Assembly: GCF_017573465.1 (NCBI RefSeq)
Contig: NZ_JAGEPF010000015.1
Span: forward strand, 1-64,000
Source of the DNA: Actinomadura violacea
Lineage (GTDB): Bacteria; Actinomycetota; Actinomycetes; Streptosporangiales; Streptosporangiaceae
Direction of reading: 5' to 3'
Length of the DNA: 64,000 bases
The notes beneath the pieces were generated by a model. The model was given only the letters and a program-made list of their open reading frames with translations, was not told the origin of the DNA and ran no database searches. The position numbers were made by a program, and so were the translations under genes. Of this stretch, positions 58,197-64,000 are shown one piece after another (position 1 is the stretch's first letter; the number at the start of each line of letters is the position of its first letter).

Positions 58197-60428
58197 TTGG
58201 CCACCTTCCTCTACCGGCTCGGCCGGTTCTCGTTCCGGCGCCGCCGGCTCGTCACGCTGCTCTGGGTGGGGCTGCTCGTGCTCTTCGGCGTCGGCGCCGC
58301 GGTGCTCAAGGGGCCCACCTCCAACGACTTCTCGATGCCGGGCACCGAGTCCCAGCAGGCGATCGACCTGCTCAAGGACCGGATGCCGCAGGCATCGGCG
58401 GACGGCGCGACCGCACGGGTCGTGTTCGCCGCGCCCGACGGCAAGACCGTCACCGACCCGGCCGGCAAGGCGGGCGTCGAGAAGGTCGTCGCCAAGCTGA
58501 AGACCGCGCCGCAGGTCGCCTCCGTCGTCGACCCGTACCAGGCCAAGGCCGTCTCGCAGGACGGCCGGATCGCCTACACGCAGGTCACCTACAAGGTGCC
58601 GGCGATCGACCTCACCGACGCGGCGCGCGACGCGCTGACCGCCGCCGCCCAGCCCGGGAAGGACGCCGGGCTCCAGGTGGAGATGGGCGGCGACGCCACC
58701 CAGGCGATGCCCGAGCAGAGCGCCACCGAGGTGATCGGCGTCGCCATCGCCGCGGTCGTGCTGATCATCACGTTCGGGTCGCTGATCGCCGCCGGGCTGC
58801 CGCTGCTGAACGCGATCCTCGGCGTCGGCATCGCGATGGCCGGGATCACCGCGGCGACCGGGCTGTTCGAGATGAGCTCGATGACCTCGACGCTGGCGCT
58901 GATGCTCGGCCTCGCCGTCGCGATCGACTACGCGCTGTTCATCGTCTCCCGCTACCGGCACGAGCTGCAGGAGGGACGCAGCGGGGAGGAGGCCGCGGGA
59001 CGCGCCGTCGGCACCGCCGGGTCCGCCGTGGTGTTCGCCGGCCTGACCGTCGTCATCGCGCTCGCCGGCCTCTCCGTCGTGGGCATCCCGATGCTCACCG
59101 AGATGGGCCTCGCCGCCGCGTTCGCCGTGGTCGTCGCCGTGCTGATCGCGCTGAGCCTGCTGCCGGCGCTGCTCGGCTTCGCCGGCCGCAAGGTGCTCGG
59201 CGGCTGGATCCCGTTCCTGCGCGGCGGCGTGTCGCGGCGCGGCCGGCCGCCGTTCGGGGAGCGGTGGGCGCGGTTCATCATCCGCCGCCCGCTGCCGGTC
59301 CTGCTGCTCGCGATCGTCGGCATGGGCGTCATCGCCGCCCCGGCGCTGGACCTGCGGCTCGGCATGCCCGGCGACGAGGCCGCCTCGCCCGCCACCACCC
59401 AGCGCAAGGCCTATGACCTGCTCGACAAGGGCTTCGGCCCCGGCTTCAACGGACCGCTGATGGTCGTCGTCGACGGCGGCCAGGCCAAGGCCGCGGCGCA
59501 GACCTTCGCGGGCGAGATCAAGTCCCTCCCGGACGTGGTGACCGTGACGCCGCCGCAGGCGAACGCCAAGGGCGACACCGCCGTGCTGACCGTGATCCCG
59601 AAGAGCGGCCCGAGCACGCAGCAGACCGAGGACCTCGTGTCCGCGATCCGCGACAAGGGCGACGGGCTGAAGGCGCAGACCGGCGCCGAGGCCATGGTCA
59701 CCGGCCGGACGGCCATGATGATCGACGTGTCGGCCAAGCTCAGCGGCGCGCTCGCGCCCTACCTCGGGCTCGTCGTCGGGCTCGCGTTCATCCTGCTGAT
59801 GCTGGTGTTCCGGTCGCTGCTGGTGCCGCTGAAGGCCACCCTCGGGTTCCTGCTCACCGTCGCGGCCACCTTCGGCGCCGTCGTCGCGGTGTTCCAGTGG
59901 GGCTGGCTGTCCGGGCTGTTCGGCGTCGACACGACCGGCCCGATCATGAGCATGATGCCGATCTTCATGATCGGCGTGGTGTTCGGGCTGGCCATGGACT
60001 ACCAGGTCTTCCTGGTCACCCGGATGCGCGAGGAGCACGTGCACGGCGCGGCCCCGGGCGAGGCGGTGGTCACCGGGTTCCGGCACGGCGCCCGCGTCGT
60101 CACCGCCGCCGCGGTGATCATGATCGCGGTGTTCGCCGGGTTCCTGTCCTCCTCCGAGTCGATGATCAAGATGATGGGCTTCGCGCTGGCGGCCGGCGTC
60201 GCCTTCGACGCCTTCGTCGTCCGGATGACGATCGTCCCGGCGGTGATGGCGCTGGTCGGCCGGTCCGCCTGGTGGCTGCCGCGGTGGCTCGCGCGCATCC
60301 TGCCCAACGTGGACGTCGAAGGTGAGAGGCTTCGGCATCTGCTCCACGACGGACACGGCGGCGGGGACGGCGGCCCCGCGCCGCGTCCCGGCGAGGACGA
60401 GCGCGAGCTCGACCCGGCCGTGACCTGA
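58197..60428 (+). CDS. MMPL-family RND transporter
   Basis: A 743-residue RND-type membrane exporter, with two repeats of one span plus a large extracytoplasmic loop and a cluster of spans. Characteristic segments are GLAVAIDYALFIVSRYRHEL in the first half and MIGVVFGLAMDYQVFLVTRM in the second, each with the proton-relay Asp-Tyr. These proteins export lipids or antimicrobials. It starts at TTG 58197; nearby ATGs are out of frame, and GGGA is at the ribosome-site position. A strong terminator follows. Confidence 0.92.
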   Translation: MATFLYRLGRFSFRRRRLVTLLWVGLLVLFGVGAAVLKGPTSNDFSMPGTESQQAIDLLKDRMPQASADGATARVVFAAPDGKTVTDPAGKAGVEKVVAKLKTAPQVASVVDPYQAKAVSQDGRIAYTQVTYKVPAIDLTDAARDALTAAAQPGKDAGLQVEMGGDATQAMPEQSATEVIGVAIAAVVLIITFGSLIAAGLPLLNAILGVGIAMAGITAATGLFEMSSMTSTLALMLGLAVAIDYALFIVSRYRHELQEGRSGEEAAGRAVGTAGSAVVFAGLTVVIALAGLSVVGIPMLTEMGLAAAFAVVVAVLIALSLLPALLGFAGRKVLGGWIPFLRGGVSRRGRPPFGERWARFIIRRPLPVLLLAIVGMGVIAAPALDLRLGMPGDEAASPATTQRKAYDLLDKGFGPGFNGPLMVVVDGGQAKAAAQTFAGEIKSLPDVVTVTPPQANAKGDTAVLTVIPKSGPSTQQTEDLVSAIRDKGDGLKAQTGAEAMVTGRTAMMIDVSAKLSGALAPYLGLVVGLAFILLMLVFRSLLVPLKATLGFLLTVAATFGAVVAVFQWGWLSGLFGVDTTGPIMSMMPIFMIGVVFGLAMDYQVFLVTRMREEHVHGAAPGEAVVTGFRHGARVVTAAAVIMIAVFAGFLSSSESMIKMMGFALAAGVAFDAFVVRMTIVPAVMALVGRSAWWLPRWLARILPNVDVEGERLRHLLHDGHGGGDGGPAPRPGEDERELDPAVT

Positions 60429-60433
60429 CCGAG

Positions 60434-60470
60434 GGCCCGGGCCGTCCCCGACGAGGGGACGGCCCGGGCC
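60434..60470 (+). terminator. Hairpin terminator after the MMPL gene
   Basis: Perfect 16-bp arms, GGCCCGGGCCGTCCCC at 60434-60449 and its complement at 60455-60470, enclose a five-base loop, followed by TTT. It is among the strongest terminators in the window. Confidence 0.85.
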
Positions 60471-60529
60471 TTTCCCGCAGCCGCCGGCTCGCCCGAGCGC
60501 GGTGGACCGCCCGCCAGAAGGACAGCAGC

Positions 60530-61354
60530 ATGAGCCTCCTCCAACAGCCGTCCCGGCCGGTCTCGTCGTTCGCGCGGCTGCGCAGACCGGGACGGCCGGG
60601 CGGGGGGCGGCCGGGCGGGCGGCCGCGGCCCGTCCGCGAGCTGCTGCTGATCGCGGTGCTGTTCACGATCTACAAGCTCGGGCGGCTGCTGGCCAACGAC
60701 CGGGTGGGGGAGGCGTTCGGCAACGCGCACCGGATCTGGGACGTCGAGCGGGCCCTGGACCTGCCGAACGAGCTGCACGTCCAGCACGAGCTGCTGCACA
60801 GCCAGTTCCTGGTGCACGTCGCCAACTGCTACTACGCCTACGTCCACTTCCCGGCGATGGCGCTGTTCCTGCTCTGGATCTACCTGCGCCGCCCCGCGCA
60901 CTACCGGTGGATCCGCCGGGTCCTGGTCGCGCTGACGGCCGGGGCGCTCGCGCTGCACCTGCTCGTCCCGCTGGCGCCGCCGCGGATGCTCCCCGCCACC
61001 GGCCTGATCGACACCGCCGCCCGCTTCGGCCCGTCGGTGTACGGGTCGCCGCAGCACGACACGATGGCCAACCAGTACGCGGCGATGCCGTCGCTGCACA
61101 TCGGCTGGGCCGCGATCATCGCGATCGGGCTGGTCGTCACGTGCCGGACGCGCTGGCGGTGGCTGTGGCTGCTGCACCCGGTCGCGACCATCGCCGTCGT
61201 GGTCGGCACCGCGAACCACTACTGGATGGACGGGATCGTCGTGCTGGCGCTGCTGGCCGTCGCCGTCCTGCTCCTGCGTGCTCCCGAGCCCGCCGCGCCC
61301 CCCGGCGGAGCGAAGGCCCCGGGCGGGACGCGCGCCGAACCGGAGCCGTCCTAG
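60530..61354 (+). CDS. PAP2-family membrane phosphatase (inositolphosphotransferase-like)
   Basis: A 274-residue membrane protein with a basic, Gly/Pro/Arg-rich N-terminus and about five predicted spans. Motifs of the PAP2 superfamily are YAAMPSLHIGWA (PSxH) near residue 185 and NHYWMDG (HxxxD) near 228. The short C1 region and WDVER segment match PAP2_3 (AUR1-like) proteins, which transfer phosphoinositol or dephosphorylate lipids. The substrate is unknown. The stop is adjacent to the cyanophycin synthetase stop. Confidence 0.85.
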   Translation: MSLLQQPSRPVSSFARLRRPGRPGGGRPGGRPRPVRELLLIAVLFTIYKLGRLLANDRVGEAFGNAHRIWDVERALDLPNELHVQHELLHSQFLVHVANCYYAYVHFPAMALFLLWIYLRRPAHYRWIRRVLVALTAGALALHLLVPLAPPRMLPATGLIDTAARFGPSVYGSPQHDTMANQYAAMPSLHIGWAAIIAIGLVVTCRTRWRWLWLLHPVATIAVVVGTANHYWMDGIVVLALLAVAVLLLRAPEPAAPPGGAKAPGGTRAEPEPS

Positions 61355-64000
61355 TCAGGGCATCGCGGGCTCGGCGCCGAGGGTGTCGAGCAGCTCGACG
61401 ACCGGCTCCAGCTTCTCGTACAGCAGCAGCACCGGCTCGCCGGGCCGGGCCATGTCGAGCGCCGAGGCCAGCGCCCCCTTGAGGTCGCCCGCCGGATGGT
61501 GCCGCACGTCCGGGCGGCCCTCCCGCAGCCCCTGGACGATCAGCCGGGTCATCTCGCCGGAGCGGCGGCCCCGCAGGTCCTCGTCCTCGTAGACGACCAC
61601 CCGTCCGAACGCGCCCGCCAGCGCTTGCGCGGTCTCGGCGACGAGCTCGTCGGACCGGTCGCCGGGCAGCGTCACCGCGGCGACGCCCCCGCCCCAGCGG
61701 GCCCGCACGAACGCGCCGACCGCGGCGACCGCCGCCGGGTTGTGCGCGTAGTCGACCAGCACCGGGTTCTCGCCGACCTGGTAGACGCAGCCCCGCCCGG
61801 GGTTGCGGGTGTGCGGCTCGAACGTCCGCAGCGCCTGCGCGGCGACCTCCAGCGGCACGCCGAGCGCGCGCCCCGCCGCGAGCGCGGCCAGCGCGTTCGC
61901 GACGACGTGCCCGGCCTGGCCGCCCGACGAGCCCGCGACGTCCTCCACCGGCAGCACCCGGGTGCGGCGCCCGCCATGCGCCTCGGTCAGCCAGCCGTCC
62001 TCGACGTGGTAGCCGGTGCCGCCGCCCTCCAGGTGCCGGACGAGCACCGGCGCGTCCGCCGACATCGCGAAGAAGCACAGCTCCGGGTCGCGGCGCCGCA
62101 CCGCGGGACGCTCGGCCAGCCCCGCCGACGGCCCGTCCTCCGCGTTCAGCACCAGGCGGCCGCCCCGGCGGATCTCCTCGGCGACGAGCGCCTTGATGTC
62201 GATCAGGTCGTCCACCGACTCGGTGTCGTCCATGCCGAGGTGGTCGCGGGTGACGTTGGTGACGACCGCGACGTCGGCGCTGTCGTAGCCGAGGCCGCGC
62301 CGGACGATCCCGCCGCGCGCCGTCTCCAGCACCGCCGCCTCCACCGACCGGTCGCCGAGCACCATCTCCGCCGACCGCGGCCCGGACGCGTCCGACCGGT
62401 GGATCAGCCGGCCGCCCACGTACACGCCCTCGGTGCTGGTCATGCCGGTGCGCACGCCGTCCATCTCCAGCATGTGCGCGATCATCCGGACCGTGGTGGT
62501 CTTGCCGTTGGTGCCGGTCACCGACACCACCGGCACCCGCGACGGGGTCCCCGGCGGGTACATCAGGTCGACGATGTCGCCCGCCACGTCGCGGCGCTCG
62601 CCCTCGTACGGGGCCAGGTGCATGCGCAGCCCCGGCGCGGCGTTCACTTCCAGGATCCCCGCGGCGCCGCGCTCGGCCGGCAGCGGCGAGCCGATGTCGG
62701 GCAGCCGCAGGTCGATCCCGCACACGTCCATCCCCACGGTCGAGGCGGCCCGCACGCACATCGCGGCGACCTCCGGGTGCATGTCGCCGGTGACGTCGCG
62801 GCTCGTCCCGCCGGTGGACAGGTTCGCGTTGCGGCGCAGCGGCACCGTCTCGCCGTCCGCGGGCACCGTGTCCGGGCCGCGGCCCTGCCGGGCCAGCAGC
62901 GCCAGCTCGGTCGCGCCGAGCACGATCCGGGTCAGCGGGCGGTCATGGCCCTCGCCGCGCGCCGGGTCGGCGTTGACCCGCTCCACCAGCTCCGCGACCG
63001 TGGACGTCCCGTCTCCGGTGACCTGCGCGGCGGTCAGCTCCGCCGCCGCCGCGACCCGCCCGCCGACCACCAGGACCCGGTAGTCGCGGCCCGGGATGTA
63101 GGACTCGACGAGGACCTCGCACCGGTTGCCAGGGCCGTCCTCGCCCGCGGCCGAGGTGAACGCCGCCACCACCTCCGGCGGCTCCGACAGCTCGATGTGC
63201 ACGCCCTCGCCCTGGTGCCCCGACAGCGGCTTGACCACCACCGGCGCGCCGATCTCCCGCAGCGCCCCCACCGCCTCGGCGGGCGACGCCGCCACCCGGC
63301 CCTCCGGGACCGGGACGCCCGCGTCCGCCAGCACCCGGTGCGCCAGCCGCTTGTCCGCCGCGATCTCCATCCCGATCGCGGACGTGCCGCCGGTCATCGC
63401 CGCCCACACCAGCCGGCGGTGCCGCCCGTACCCGAGCCGCAGCAGGTTCAGATCGCCGACGCGTCGGACCGGCATGCCCCGCTCGCGGGCCGCGCGGGCC
63501 AGCGCGGCCGTGCTCACCCCGAGCCGCGACGCCTCGTACGCCGCGGCGATCGGGGCCAGGGCCGGCGCGGGGTCCGGCACGATCCCCGACAGCGCCGCGG
63601 TCACCGTCCGCACAGCCAGCTCGACCAGGTGCTCCACCACGTCCGTGTCGGCCGGCTCGTCGCGCGGGCACTCAAGGATCAGCTCATAGTCGCCGGGGCC
63701 GCCGGAGCGGACCGTCCGGCCGAAGTACACCTCCCGGCCGGCCAGGCCGGACAGCTCCAGCGTCACGTGCTCGGTGACGTGGCCGAAATAGGTGCCGCGG
63801 GCCATCGCGTCCAGCAGCCCGCCCGGCCGGCCCGCCGAGCAGTGGTGCGAGCGCAGCCCCGGCAGCGCCGCCACCAGCCGCTCCGCGAACCCCGGATGGT
63901 CGGTGGTCTCGTGCCCGGTCAGCCCCTGCAGGTCGAGGCGCGCGATGGCGACGGGACGGGCCAGATAGACGTTCGGGCCGCCGAGGCGGCGCACATGCTC
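61355..64000 (-). CDS. cphA: Cyanophycin synthetase, N-terminus beyond the window
   Basis: About 881 residues are visible; the reading frame continues past the right edge as EHVRRLGGPNVY, so the true start lies outside, probably by a few residues. The enzyme makes cyanophycin, a poly-aspartate backbone with arginine side chains, with ATP. An N-terminal domain contains HVTEH (family HxxEH, a primer-generating protease site in the cyanobacterial enzyme). The ATP-grasp module (KPLSGHQGEGVHIEL; LEVNAAPGLRMHLAPYEG) spans about 200-480. The Mur-ligase module begins at SVTGTNGKTTTVRM. No cphB cyanophycinase gene is visible in the window. Confidence 0.92.
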   Translation of the reverse strand, partial: EHVRRLGGPNVYLARPVAIARLDLQGLTGHETTDHPGFAERLVAALPGLRSHHCSAGRPGGLLDAMARGTYFGHVTEHVTLELSGLAGREVYFGRTVRSGGPGDYELILECPRDEPADTDVVEHLVELAVRTVTAALSGIVPDPAPALAPIAAAYEASRLGVSTAALARAARERGMPVRRVGDLNLLRLGYGRHRRLVWAAMTGGTSAIGMEIAADKRLAHRVLADAGVPVPEGRVAASPAEAVGALREIGAPVVVKPLSGHQGEGVHIELSEPPEVVAAFTSAAGEDGPGNRCEVLVESYIPGRDYRVLVVGGRVAAAAELTAAQVTGDGTSTVAELVERVNADPARGEGHDRPLTRIVLGATELALLARQGRGPDTVPADGETVPLRRNANLSTGGTSRDVTGDMHPEVAAMCVRAASTVGMDVCGIDLRLPDIGSPLPAERGAAGILEVNAAPGLRMHLAPYEGERRDVAGDIVDLMYPPGTPSRVPVVSVTGTNGKTTTVRMIAHMLEMDGVRTGMTSTEGVYVGGRLIHRSDASGPRSAEMVLGDRSVEAAVLETARGGIVRRGLGYDSADVAVVTNVTRDHLGMDDTESVDDLIDIKALVAEEIRRGGRLVLNAEDGPSAGLAERPAVRRRDPELCFFAMSADAPVLVRHLEGGGTGYHVEDGWLTEAHGGRRTRVLPVEDVAGSSGGQAGHVVANALAALAAGRALGVPLEVAAQALRTFEPHTRNPGRGCVYQVGENPVLVDYAHNPAAVAAVGAFVRARWGGGVAAVTLPGDRSDELVAETAQALAGAFGRVVVYEDEDLRGRRSGEMTRLIVQGLREGRPDVRHHPAGDLKGALASALDMARPGEPVLLLYEKLEPVVELLDTLGAEPAMP

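Noticed and set aside
57852..60356. Open frame of over 800 codons on the minus strand opposite the MMPL and TetR genes
   Set aside because: It is an antisense artefact; its product is His/Arg/Asp-rich low complexity, while the plus strand has a clear MMPL protein.

Overview
The window comes from a high-GC, Gram-positive actinobacterium, most likely an Actinomadura-type member of the Streptosporangiales or a close relative. The signs are near-uniform G/C third codon positions, many GTG and a few TTG starts, ATGA/GTGA stop-start overlaps in operons, XRE(DUF5753)-DUF397 regulator pairs, an ECF sigma factor with a SnoaL tail, and acyl-CoA dehydrogenase pairs. The genus is inferred from gene content, not from a marker gene. 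No rRNA, tRNA or CRISPR array was seen.

Layout. 1-78 is the tail of an IS110-type transposase. 84-6645 is a catabolic island: a five-gene leftward operon (fumarylacetoacetate-hydrolase family, bicupin, class II aldolase family, FAD aromatic monooxygenase, a TAXI-fold protein without a signal peptide), a divergent VOC dioxygenase-like gene and an IclR regulator. A 15-bp palindrome in front of the VOC gene and on the iclR start codon suggests one IclR regulon. 6715-9956 holds a lipoprotein, a PPOX-fold protein facing an XRE/MmyB regulator, and a flavohaemoglobin. 9957-10598 is non-coding and rich in palindromes. 10599-18067 holds a glutamine-amidotransferase-fold hydrolase, an HSL-type esterase plus enoyl-CoA hydratase, an SRPBCC protein, acyl-CoA synthetase, acyl-CoA dehydrogenase and aldehyde dehydrogenase. 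18072-20326 is rtcB with a TetR gene upstream.

20373-27422: a methyltransferase, then a ROK regulator divergent from a sugar ABC importer (binding protein, two permeases) and a GH1 beta-glucosidase, which together look like beta-glucoside uptake and hydrolysis. 27496-34651: a single-chain acyl-CoA carboxylase, a degenerate ABC ATPase, a PuuB-like FAD oxidoreductase, an SDR and an alpha/beta hydrolase. The hydrolase sits in an MFS operon controlled from a LacI gene at 36117. 37209-41629: a HelD-like helicase, an AlkA-family glycosylase, and a TetR gene divergent from two tandem SnoaL genes, the second frameshifted. 41765-48452: an acyl-CoA dehydrogenase pair, a PLP enzyme plus adenylate kinase, a universal stress protein, a B12-binding radical SAM protein and a cyclase-like protein.

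49027-57363: an XRE/DUF397 module, an ECF sigma factor, then the protocatechuate branch of the beta-ketoadipate pathway (pcaH, G, B, D, C), an IclR regulator and pobA. These take 4-hydroxybenzoate through protocatechuate to 3-oxoadipate. A 17-bp motif occurs upstream of pcaH and again inside the last codons of the regulator gene, upstream of pobA. 57443-64000: a TetR gene with an MMPL exporter, a PAP2-family membrane phosphatase, and a cyanophycin synthetase that runs off the right edge.

Most of the window is ordinary actinobacterial metabolism. The most unusual elements are the unassigned catabolic island on the left with its intracellular TAXI-fold protein, the two repeated IclR-type operator motifs, the ABC ATPase lacking its Walker A lysine, the 16-codon leader peptide coupled to the MFS gene, and the frameshifted or degenerate small genes at 41221 and 49896.
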